11,064 nt of DNA from JBBEBE01 sp051746765 (GTDB lineage Bacteria > Bacteroidota > Rhodothermia > Balneolales > Balneolaceae): contig JBNJFK010000059.1 of the NCBI GenBank assembly GCA_051746765.1, forward strand, positions 1 through 11,064, written 5' to 3'. This document shows, in pieces, positions 1-5,846 of this stretch. Both the position numbers and the translations under genes were made by a program. The notes below the pieces were generated by a model. It saw only the letters and a list, made by a program, of their open reading frames with translations. It had not been told where the DNA came from and searched no databases. Numbering within the stretch: position 1 is the first letter of the stretch; the number at the start of each line of letters is the position of its first letter.

Positions 1-240
1 CACCAGGTATTGAGCCTGATGGGGTGGGAGCCTCTGCCCGCAGAACTTGTTCTGGAGATCAAAGAGGATATCCGCGCGTTTTGCCGGGAGCTGGAAGGCC
101 GGTATGCCAGTTGCGATCCGTTTGTCATTCGCCGTCGTCGACGAGTCGATTATTGGGTTCGACAGTATCTTGACGGTGCCTGTACGGTGGAAACGGCAGT
201 GAATGCGCTTCATATAGCACCGCTCGGAAACGTGGGGTGA
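1..240 (+). CDS. Unrecognised protein, C-terminal part (cut by window start)
   Basis: This frame is open from the first base (His-Gln-Val-Leu...) to a TGA at 238-240, so the window probably holds only the last 79 codons of a longer gene. A TTG at 10 and an ATG at 19 exist, but neither has a convincing ribosome site in the few bases available. The visible part is soluble and charged, with a run of five arginines in CDPFVIRRRRRVDYW around residues 39-53, two cysteines, and an aromatic, mostly helical look. There is no membrane segment or signal peptide. I do not recognise the family and assign no function. It lies about 100 nt upstream of guaB on the same strand, which gives no clear clue to its role. 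Confidence 0.55.
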   Translation, partial: HQVLSLMGWEPLPAELVLEIKEDIRAFCRELEGRYASCDPFVIRRRRRVDYWVRQYLDGACTVETAVNALHIAPLGNVG

Positions 241-337
241 TCGCTCCGGTGACAGGCGTTTGATATTCAAATTGGGAGGAGAAGTTCGGATTCGCTTTTC
301 TTATCTTCTTCTAACTGTGAACCAAACGACGATCAAT

Positions 338-1813
338 ATGCAAGACGCCTCACCTTTCAAACGGATCACACGACAGGGGCTCACCTATGATGATGTGCTT
401 CTGGTTCCGGGATACTCCAATGTTTTGCCCCGGAATGTGGAGACAAAGGTTGAGCTTACACCATCGCTGACGCTCAATTTGCCGGTCATCAGCGCCGCTA
501 TGGATACCGTTTCCGAGTATCGATTGGCCATTGCTCTGGCCAGAGAGGGAGGATTGGCAGTACTGCACAAGAACATGTCGATCGGAGAGCAGGCAGAACA
601 CGTTCGCCTTGTCAAACGAAGTGAAAGTGGAATGATCGTCGACCCGGTGACGCTGCCGTCTGATGCGACGGTCCGGGATGCCCGCGGGTTAATGCAGAAG
701 CACAAAATCGGGGGTATCCCGATCGTGGAAAAAGACAACCGACTGGTCGGGATCGTCACCAATCGGGATCTCCGGTTTGAGCACTATGTAGACAAGAAGT
801 TGGGTGAGATCATGACCCGGGAGAATTTGGTGACTGCTTCCGAGGGAACCAATCTGGAGCAGGCCGAAAAGATTCTGCAGTCACACAAAGTGGAGAAACT
901 TCCGATTGTGAATGACACGGGGATCCTGGTCGGACTCATCACGTTCAAGGATATCGAGAAGAAGATGAACTTCCCGAATGCCTGCAAGGACGATCTCGGA
1001 CGACTTCGGGTGGGGGCGGCTGTCGGAGTCACTCCGGATACCATGGATCGTGTTCGGGCACTGGTCGATTCCGGTGTGGACCTGATTACCGTCGATACAG
1101 CGCATGGCCATTCCCAGGGAGTCCTGGATGTAATCGAATCCATCCGCAAAACGTACCCGAAGTTGCAGATCGTGGGCGGAAATATTGCCACCCGCGATGC
1201 AGCCGAGGCACTGGTCAAAGCAGGCGTGGATATCGTGAAAGTGGGTGTCGGACCCGGGTCCATCTGCACGACCCGGGTTGTGACCGGAGTCGGTGTTCCC
1301 CAGCTTTCTGCCGTCATGGAGGTGGCCGAATTTACAAGTGAAGCCGGAGTCGGACTCATCGCCGATGGCGGCATCAAACAGACCGGTGACATTCCCAAGG
1401 CGATTGCGGGAGGAGCCGACGCAGTCATGATGGGGTCGATGTTTGCGGGCCTCGAAGAGAGTCCGGGCGAGACCATCATTTACGAATCGAGAAAGTACAA
1501 GTCCTATCGCGGTATGGGGAGTCTCGGGGCGATGGACAAGGGGTCCAAGGATCGTTACTTCCAGGATGTCGAGGATGATTTGCGTAAACTTGTTCCCGAA
1601 GGAATCGAGGGGCGCGTACCCTACAAGGGACATCTGCACGAGATGGTTCACCAGATGGCCGGTGGCCTTCGGGCAGCCATGGGGTACACGGGATCATCGT
1701 CCATACAGGAGCTTCAACAGGCCGAATTTGTACAGATTTCTGCTGCCAGCTACAAGGAGAGTCATCCACATTCGGTTCATATTACAAAAGAGGCTCCCAA
1801 TTACTCGGTTTGA
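338..1813 (+). CDS. guaB: IMP dehydrogenase (inosine-5'-monophosphate dehydrogenase)
   Basis: This cytosolic enzyme oxidises IMP to XMP with NAD+, the committed step of GMP synthesis. The 491-aa product matches the usual bacterial length. The N-terminal GLTYDDVLLVPGYSNVLPR block is typical. Two CBS domains occupy about residues 99-210. Asp253 lies in the VDTAHGHS strand, the catalytic Cys310 in GPGSICTTR, and the phosphate-binding DGGIK begins at Asp343. YRGMGSLGAM follows near residue 390, the flap Arg406-Tyr407 pair is in KDRYF, and EGIEGRVPYKG is also present. The frame stays open upstream to a TTG at 260 and a GTG at 317, but homology to family N-termini favours the ATG at 338. That ATG has no clear Shine-Dalgarno sequence. 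The purine-rich GGAGGAGAAG at 275-284 is too far away to serve it. No convincing promoter is visible at 241-337. Confidence 0.97.
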   Translation: MQDASPFKRITRQGLTYDDVLLVPGYSNVLPRNVETKVELTPSLTLNLPVISAAMDTVSEYRLAIALAREGGLAVLHKNMSIGEQAEHVRLVKRSESGMIVDPVTLPSDATVRDARGLMQKHKIGGIPIVEKDNRLVGIVTNRDLRFEHYVDKKLGEIMTRENLVTASEGTNLEQAEKILQSHKVEKLPIVNDTGILVGLITFKDIEKKMNFPNACKDDLGRLRVGAAVGVTPDTMDRVRALVDSGVDLITVDTAHGHSQGVLDVIESIRKTYPKLQIVGGNIATRDAAEALVKAGVDIVKVGVGPGSICTTRVVTGVGVPQLSAVMEVAEFTSEAGVGLIADGGIKQTGDIPKAIAGGADAVMMGSMFAGLEESPGETIIYESRKYKSYRGMGSLGAMDKGSKDRYFQDVEDDLRKLVPEGIEGRVPYKGHLHEMVHQMAGGLRAAMGYTGSSSIQELQQAEFVQISAASYKESHPHSVHITKEAPNYSV

Positions 1814-1846
1814 GGCCCACCGGTATCGGGGACGACAACCCTTGGC

Positions 1847-1882
1847 CTTGTTTGATACGATATCCTTGTCTGATACGATATC
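1847..1882 (+). repeat. Two-copy 18-bp tandem repeat, possible operator or promoter
   Basis: CTTGTTTGATACGATATC (1847-1864) is followed directly by CTTGTCTGATACGATATC (1865-1882), with one mismatch in 18. Each unit holds an imperfect dyad, TGATA-CGA-TATC, and the second copy is completed by an A to TGATA-N3-TATCA. Two readings are possible. The units may be adjacent binding sites for a dimeric regulator. Alternatively they may form a sigma70-like promoter: TTGATA (1852-1857), a 16-nt spacer ending in an extended TG, then TACGAT (1874-1879). The sequence is non-coding, between guaB and the next start codons. The repeat itself is certain; its role is inferred. Confidence 0.7.
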
Positions 1883-1899
1883 AACGTGAGGAGAGGACC

Positions 1900-2040
1900 A
1901 TGTGTTTTCTGTACACCCAAAAAAATTGTAACCTTTTCCCGACCGGTTCGTCTTACCTACGGATGAGTGAGGCAGTGGAGTCGCTATCCGGATGTTGCGT
2001 TACACGGGGGAACAAAGACCCGGTGTCATGTGGAATCTGA
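1900..2040 (+). CDS. Possible 46-aa small protein or leader peptide
   Basis: An ATG at 1900 follows a very strong ribosome site, GAGGAGAGG at 1888-1896, and opens 46 codons to TGA at 2038-2040. The peptide starts MCFLYTQKNCN, has five cysteines, and shows no clear signal peptide or membrane segment. I know no family for it. Its 3' end overlaps the proposed peptidase start at 2028, an arrangement that could couple translation of the two. Against it, the composition looks like chance reading and an ECF-like promoter lies inside the frame. The strong ribosome site is the main reason to list it. Confidence 0.3.
   Translation: MCFLYTQKNCNLFPTGSSYLRMSEAVESLSGCCVTRGNKDPVSCGI
1927..1956 (+). promoter_or_regulatory. 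Putative ECF-sigma-type promoter
   Basis: The -35-like TGTAAC (1927-1932) is followed by a pyrimidine-rich stretch and a -10-like CGTC (1949-1952, continuing TTAC), with 16 nt between. The AAC ... CGTC layout and spacing fit the general pattern known for extracytoplasmic-function sigma factors. Transcription would begin near 1958-1961. That is about 68 nt before the peptidase ATG at 2028, and it would drive the peptidase-bactofilin-ATP synthase string. The motif match is seen directly; sigma class and activity are inferred. No ECF sigma gene is in the window. Confidence 0.45.
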
Positions 2041-2900
2041 TTCAGCGACTGCTCCGTTTTCGGGATCGGGAGATCACCATCGTCATTCTGGACAACCAGG
2101 AGCCGGAGGTGACCGATTCATTCAAGACAGGACCCCGACAACTTCTCCGGTACGGAGGGGTGCTTTTGGCTGTATCGGTCTTGATTACCACACTCATCTT
2201 TTATTTGACCCCACTGGGTGCGTTCTATGTACAGTCCGGTGATTCCGAGCTTCGGGACGAGATGTTCGGGATTGCGGAGCAGGTGATTGCGCTGGAAGAT
2301 TCCCTGGCACGTCGCGACAGACAACTAGTCGATATGAAGCAGATTTTGGTCCAGATTCCCGATACGCTCTTTCCGGAAATGCCGGAAACGGAGGCTCTTC
2401 AAGAGCCGGAACACCAAGAGCCGGAACAACGGGATGAAGCTGGAAGATCTGTTGAGTCTGCAGTCGAAGTGCCCCGTCTTACGAGAGAAGCACTCGAGGC
2501 GTTGAATCGGGATCTGACAGTACCGGTATTTCCGGCTTCGAAGCCGGTGGACGGGTCGATCAGTCAAATGTTTGATCGGGACGAGAGCCACTATGGATTG
2601 GATCTCGCAGCTTCTGCAGGTACTGAAATTCATGCGGTAGCAGACGGCACGGTTCTCTTTGCAGACTGGACCACTCCTTACGGATACGTTCTCTATCTGC
2701 AGCACCGTAACGGATATCTGACAGTCTACAAGCACGCGAGTCGCTTGTTTCGCGAAGTGGGCGAAACAGTGGTTCGTGGTGAAGTGCTCGGGACGGTCGG
2801 GGATCGTGGCGCACTCAGTTACGGAGCTCATCTCCATTTTGAGCTCTGGCACGACGGGGTTGTTCAGAACCCGCAAAATTATCTCACGTACGGAGAATAG
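2028..2900 (+). CDS. Membrane-anchored M23 (LytM-type) peptidoglycan endopeptidase
   Basis: The 290-aa product is a predicted zinc metallopeptidase that cuts peptide cross-bridges in the cell wall. A short cytoplasmic N-terminus (MWNLIQRLLRFRDRE...) leads to one membrane segment at about 43-62. A charged, coiled-coil-like stretch spans about 70-107 and a Glu/Pro-rich linker follows, with a 14-bp repeat coding QEPEH/QEPEQ. The catalytic domain covers about 170-285. All expected zinc or catalytic residues are visible: His188 and Asp192 in HYGLD, His236 in YKHAS, and His268/His270 in HLH, so the enzyme should be active. An in-frame ATG at 1992 would add 12 residues (MLRYTGEQRPGV). I prefer 2028 because MWN... 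reads as a natural N-terminus, though neither start has a strong ribosome site. The bactofilin gene starts 5 nt downstream; M23-bactofilin pairs are known cell-shape modules. Confidence 0.9.
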   Translation: MWNLIQRLLRFRDREITIVILDNQEPEVTDSFKTGPRQLLRYGGVLLAVSVLITTLIFYLTPLGAFYVQSGDSELRDEMFGIAEQVIALEDSLARRDRQLVDMKQILVQIPDTLFPEMPETEALQEPEHQEPEQRDEAGRSVESAVEVPRLTREALEALNRDLTVPVFPASKPVDGSISQMFDRDESHYGLDLAASAGTEIHAVADGTVLFADWTTPYGYVLYLQHRNGYLTVYKHASRLFREVGETVVRGEVLGTVGDRGALSYGAHLHFELWHDGVVQNPQNYLTYGE

Positions 2901-2905
2901 AGACT

Positions 2906-3364
2906 ATGTTTTCAAAACAGAACAAATCCAAAAGCCCGGCAGCATCGAACAGTACAGCACCCGATGTGAGCATGATCAGTAAAGGAACCCGTTTGGAAGG
3001 GGACATTCATGCCAAAGGAGATCTTCGGATTTCCGGAAACGTTACAGGTACAGCCAGTTCGGACGGAAAACTGGTCATTACATCGACAGGTCGTGTCGAA
3101 GGGAATGTGAAGGCAGGAGAGGTGGATATCGCCGGCATGATCGATGGAGAGTTGCGTGTCAGCAGCAAACTGATTCTGAGAAGTTCGGCAGTGATTAATG
3201 GTGATTTATATGCCAAAACACTGCTGGTGGAAGAGGGTGCACAGATTCGTGGCCACTGTCGGATGACCGAGGAGTCCTCTGAACTGAAGTCGATCCGCGG
3301 AAATTCCAAGAGAGACTCGTCTGAAAGTGAAGGGACGGTACGATCGGCTACAGGTGGGGTGTGA
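2906..3364 (+). CDS. Bactofilin (polymer-forming cytoskeletal protein)
   Basis: Bactofilins self-assemble without nucleotide into filaments on the inner face of the membrane and position wall-modifying enzymes. The 152-aa product has the standard layout. A polar N-terminal tail spans about 1-21. A right-handed beta-helix core at about 22-121 is marked by repeating short strands with G/D turns, such as SKGTRLEGDIHAKGDLRISG and later ...VINGDLYAKTLLVEEGAQIRG. A disordered Ser/Glu/Arg-rich tail follows. The ATG has a good ribosome site (GGAG, 2892-2895). The gene begins 5 nt after the M23 peptidase, and its TGA overlaps the GTG start of the AtpZ gene. Translational coupling on both sides is therefore likely. 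The peptidase is its probable functional partner. Confidence 0.94.
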   Translation: MFSKQNKSKSPAASNSTAPDVSMISKGTRLEGDIHAKGDLRISGNVTGTASSDGKLVITSTGRVEGNVKAGEVDIAGMIDGELRVSSKLILRSSAVINGDLYAKTLLVEEGAQIRGHCRMTEESSELKSIRGNSKRDSSESEGTVRSATGGV

Positions 3365-3570
3365 AGCGACTCGACCTGGATCAAGACTCGTTAAAGTATC
3401 TTTCCCTCGGAGCAGAGATCGCAGCGGGTCTGGCGATTCCGCTCTGGGTCGGATACAAACTGGATGATTGGTTGGAAACCTCTCCCTGGTTCCTGCTTGG
3501 AGGGTCGGTTGCCGGACTGGTGATTCTGCTGGGAATATTCCTTAAACTGTCCCGGGACGAATCCACCTGA
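3361..3570 (+). CDS. atpZ: AtpZ/AtpI-family small membrane protein of the ATP synthase operon
   Basis: This 69-aa protein has two predicted membrane helices (about 16-32 and 41-61) joined by a short loop with the YKLDDWLETSPW motif typical of the AtpZ / 'F0F1-ATPase subunit, Ca2+/Mg2+ transporter' family. Members sit at the front of ATP synthase operons and are linked to Mg2+/Ca2+ supply or to Fo assembly; they are not part of the finished core enzyme. The start is a GTG whose last two bases form part of the bactofilin stop codon (GTGA, 3361-3364). AGGTGGGG just upstream can serve as ribosome site. The family call is confident; the precise role is inferred from the family. Confidence 0.87.
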   Translation: MKRLDLDQDSLKYLSLGAEIAAGLAIPLWVGYKLDDWLETSPWFLLGGSVAGLVILLGIFLKLSRDEST

Positions 3571-3596
3571 AGACGACTCGATCAGAGGAGAGACCG

Positions 3597-3974
3597 TTGA
3601 ACCCGTTTCGACCCGTAGTTGCCGCTCTGTTGACCTATCTCGTGATCGCCGGGTCCATTCCATTTTTTGACAGCACACTCGAACCCCTTGCCTGGTGGAC
3701 GGGAACAGCTCTGGGTATGCTTGCACCGGCTCTCCACCTGGCATCGACCCGTTGGATACTCCGATTTCGTGGAGAGGCGTTCCACTCTGCTTTTTACCTG
3801 TCGCTTCTATTTCGGACCATCCTTGTACTTGGTCTCTTTACGGCCATTCTCGTGGGGACAAAAATTGGCAAAATCTCCTTTACTCTGAGTTTTATTATTT
3901 CTTATATTTTCCATTCTGTAATCGATATCATATTGATACAGCGAAACGAATTCAACGGACGTTCTAACAGCTGA
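3597..3974 (+). CDS. AtpI-like membrane protein (ATP synthase subunit I-like)
   Basis: The 125-aa product shows four predicted membrane helices at about 6-24, 31-51, 66-88 and 92-113, ending in a short polar tail. This size and topology, and its place directly before atpB (6-nt gap), match AtpI/subunit I-like proteins thought to help assemble the c-ring. Sequence similarity in this family is low, so the call rests on topology and position. The start is a TTG, supported by a strong ribosome site (AGAGGAGAG, 3584-3592). The first ATG in this frame (3717) lies 120 nt further in and would remove the first helix. A rare start codon may keep expression low relative to the Fo subunits. Confidence 0.72.
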   Translation: MNPFRPVVAALLTYLVIAGSIPFFDSTLEPLAWWTGTALGMLAPALHLASTRWILRFRGEAFHSAFYLSLLFRTILVLGLFTAILVGTKIGKISFTLSFIISYIFHSVIDIILIQRNEFNGRSNS

Positions 3975-3980
3975 CCAGAG

Positions 3981-5045
3981 ATGACGACAGTACTGCGCCA
4001 ACTCTTTCTCACGTACCTGTTTTCATTACTTCTTTTTCCCGTATTATCGGAGGCGCAAGCGGCCGAAGAGTCGTCCAGCCCCATCGATGTGATGGGAAAA
4101 GTAGTCGATCACGACTATCTGGAAGTGGCTGGTGCCAAAATATATCTTCCGAGAATATTCTACGTAGACGGATCCATACACGTCTACAAAAGCACCTATT
4201 CTGCACTTGATTCCGGTGAGTTTGTCGAGGATGAAAGCGGTGCGATTGTCCGGGCCGACGGCACACCGGTATCGATCGATTTCTCGATCACCTCCCATTT
4301 GATGTATGTGTGGTTTAGTATTCTTCTTGGCTTGCTGGTCACGCTTTGGGCTGCAAGTCGTTACAAGCGGGGAGTGGGTCGGGAGTCGGAGCCGCTCGGG
4401 GTTTGGCACAATCTGTTTGAAGTCTTTTTTGTGTTTGTGCGGGACGAGATTGCACGTGAATACATTCCCGGAGAAAAGTACAAGCGGTATGTGAACTATC
4501 TCTTCTCTGTCTTTGTCGCCATCAGTTTCATGAATCTGTTCGGGTTGCTCCCCTGGGGTGTTTCGGCAACCGCTGATCTGACGGTTACAGCGACTCTCGC
4601 GATCATTACATTTGTCATCACACAAGCGAGTGGAACACGTCATCACTGGGAGCACGTCTTCATGTTTCCCGGAGTACCTCCGCTGGTCCGCTTCATATTG
4701 ACCCCTGTCGAGATTATCGGACTGTTTACCAAGCCGTTTGCGCTGGCAATTCGACTCTTTGCCAACATGCTTTCCGGAAAGATCATGATCGTCTGTGTTC
4801 TGGGTCTGATCTTTATCTTTACGGACACGTTCGGAGCCGCCTTCGGAGCTTCGTCCAGTATTATTTGGGTCAGTTTGACGGCACTTCTATACATCTTGAA
4901 GGCGTTTATCGCCCTCTTGCAAGCGTACATTTTCACACTTCTTTCTGCCGTCTTTATCGGGATGGCAGCCGAAGAACATCATCATGAAGATGAACATGAC
5001 GTATCGGTAGCAGTCGCAACTGATGCACAGGTAACCAACCACTAA
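3981..5045 (+). CDS. atpB: F1Fo ATP synthase subunit a
   Basis: Subunit a provides the ion half-channels next to the c-ring in the inner membrane. The 354-aa product is longer than the E. coli protein (about 270 aa). The extra length includes an N-terminal signal peptide (cut likely after LSEAQA, residue 26 or 27) and an exported segment of about 75 residues before the first core helix (about 105-126). The essential arginine is Arg258 in LAIRLFANM and the conserved Gln is Gln314 in LLQAYIF. The positions equal to E. coli Glu219 and His245 are Lys267 (SGKIMI) and Lys307 (ILKAFIALLQ). The C-terminus is His/Glu-rich (EEHHHEDEHD). The ribosome site is weak (CCAGAG), with the gene starting 6 nt after the AtpI-like stop. 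Confidence 0.97.
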   Translation: MTTVLRQLFLTYLFSLLLFPVLSEAQAAEESSSPIDVMGKVVDHDYLEVAGAKIYLPRIFYVDGSIHVYKSTYSALDSGEFVEDESGAIVRADGTPVSIDFSITSHLMYVWFSILLGLLVTLWAASRYKRGVGRESEPLGVWHNLFEVFFVFVRDEIAREYIPGEKYKRYVNYLFSVFVAISFMNLFGLLPWGVSATADLTVTATLAIITFVITQASGTRHHWEHVFMFPGVPPLVRFILTPVEIIGLFTKPFALAIRLFANMLSGKIMIVCVLGLIFIFTDTFGAAFGASSSIIWVSLTALLYILKAFIALLQAYIFTLLSAVFIGMAAEEHHHEDEHDVSVAVATDAQVTNH

Positions 5046-5069
5046 ACCAAAACAAACAGGAATAACACT

Positions 5070-5291
5070 ATGGGACTTTTAGCAGCTGGTCTTGGCGCAG
5101 GAATTATCGCAATCGGTGCCGGTATCGGAATCGGGATGATCGGGAAAGGTGCAACCGAAAGTATCGCCCGTCAGCCGGAAGCCGCCGGTGACATCCGTGG
5201 TGCCATGATTCTGACAGCCGCCTTTATTGAAGGTGTGGCTCTGATTGGTGCCATCGTTTGTATTCTTCTCGCTCTCCAAATTGGTGGATAA
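5070..5291 (+). CDS. atpE: F1Fo ATP synthase subunit c
   Basis: This 73-aa hairpin of two membrane helices forms the rotating c-ring. Helix 1 is Gly-rich (GAGIIAIGAGIGIG). The polar loop carries the signature ARQPEA (Arg34-Gln35-Pro36). The ion-carrying carboxylate is Glu54 in AAFIEGVAL. The residue after it is Gly, and the helix-1 site that is Gln in sodium-type c subunits is not Gln here, so proton coupling is the likelier reading. The ribosome site AGGAA (5058-5062) stands 7 nt before the ATG in an A/C-rich, apparently unstructured spacer. That would suit the high translation rate needed for a subunit present in many copies. Confidence 0.97.
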   Translation: MGLLAAGLGAGIIAIGAGIGIGMIGKGATESIARQPEAAGDIRGAMILTAAFIEGVALIGAIVCILLALQIGG

Positions 5292-5323
5292 CCGCTCGTA
5301 ACCGCTAGAAAACAGGAGTCATC

Positions 5324-5845
5324 ATGACGGTTTTTATGGCAGGTGGAGGTGGTCTTCTCTCGTTTCAGACCGGCTTTGCCATTTGGGTATTGATCTCGAT
5401 GCTGGTCTTTCTCTGGATCATGGGCAAGTACGCTGTGCCCCATATCTCCAGTGCGCTGGAGGAGAGAGAGAAGAACATCAAGGACTCACTCGAAGCTGCC
5501 GAAACGGCGGTTGCGAAAGCCGAAGAGATCTCCAAAGAGAACCAACAGGCTCTTCGGGAGGCGGAAGTCGAGGCACAAAAGATTCGGAAGGAGGCGGTTG
5601 AACAAGCCGAGAAACTTCGGGTCGAACGTATAGATGCAGCACGAAAAGAGGCAGACCGGCTTCTTGAAGATGCGCGCGGTACGATCAAACAGGAGAAGCA
5701 GCGAGCATTGATCGAACTTCGAAATGAAGTGGGTGATCTGGTGATTGAAGCGACGTCCCGTTTGATCGAAGCCGAATTGGATCAGGAGAAACACCGAAAG
5801 CTGATCGACTCCTATCTGGACAAACTTACAGTCAAAGAGGATTAG
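5324..5845 (+). CDS. atpF: F1Fo ATP synthase subunit b
   Basis: Subunit b is the membrane-anchored peripheral stalk that holds the F1 head against rotation. The 173-aa product has one membrane helix (about 14-34) followed by a long Ala/Glu/Lys-rich helix (about 45-150) that forms the stalk coiled coil, beginning at ALEEREKNIKDSLEAAE. Near the end, ELRNEVGDLVIEATSRLI is the usual contact region with delta. The ATG has a good site (CAGGAGTC, 5313-5320). A second ATG at 5336 would remove only four residues. Only one b-type gene is present here, so the stalk is probably a homodimer. The gene ends 1 nt before atpH. Confidence 0.96.
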   Translation: MTVFMAGGGGLLSFQTGFAIWVLISMLVFLWIMGKYAVPHISSALEEREKNIKDSLEAAETAVAKAEEISKENQQALREAEVEAQKIRKEAVEQAEKLRVERIDAARKEADRLLEDARGTIKQEKQRALIELRNEVGDLVIEATSRLIEAELDQEKHRKLIDSYLDKLTVKED

Positions 5846-5846
5846 G

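Noticed and set aside
260..337. N-terminal extension of IMP dehydrogenase from TTG 260 or GTG 317
   Set aside because: The extra residues do not match the family N-terminus and the ribosome-site-like GGAGGAGAAG lies inside the extension, not before it.
784..1651. Long minus-strand frames (231 and 256 codons) opposite guaB
   Set aside because: They lie fully inside a conserved gene, have no ribosome site or recognisable protein features, and are shadows of codon bias.
1813..1848. Inverted repeat AGGCC ... GGCCT after guaB as a terminator
   Set aside because: The loop is about 26 nt, the inner pairing is only GGG/CCC, and no T-run follows. Too weak to call.
1443..1889. Plus-strand frame of 148 codons overlapping the end of guaB
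   Set aside because: Out of frame with guaB, rich in Arg/Thr as expected of a shadow, and it runs over the tandem repeat. No sign of a real protein.
4274..4289. Inverted repeat GATCGA-TTTC-TCGATC in atpB
   Set aside because: Short, AT-moderate, in coding sequence with no T-run; GATC-type words are common here and chance is enough.
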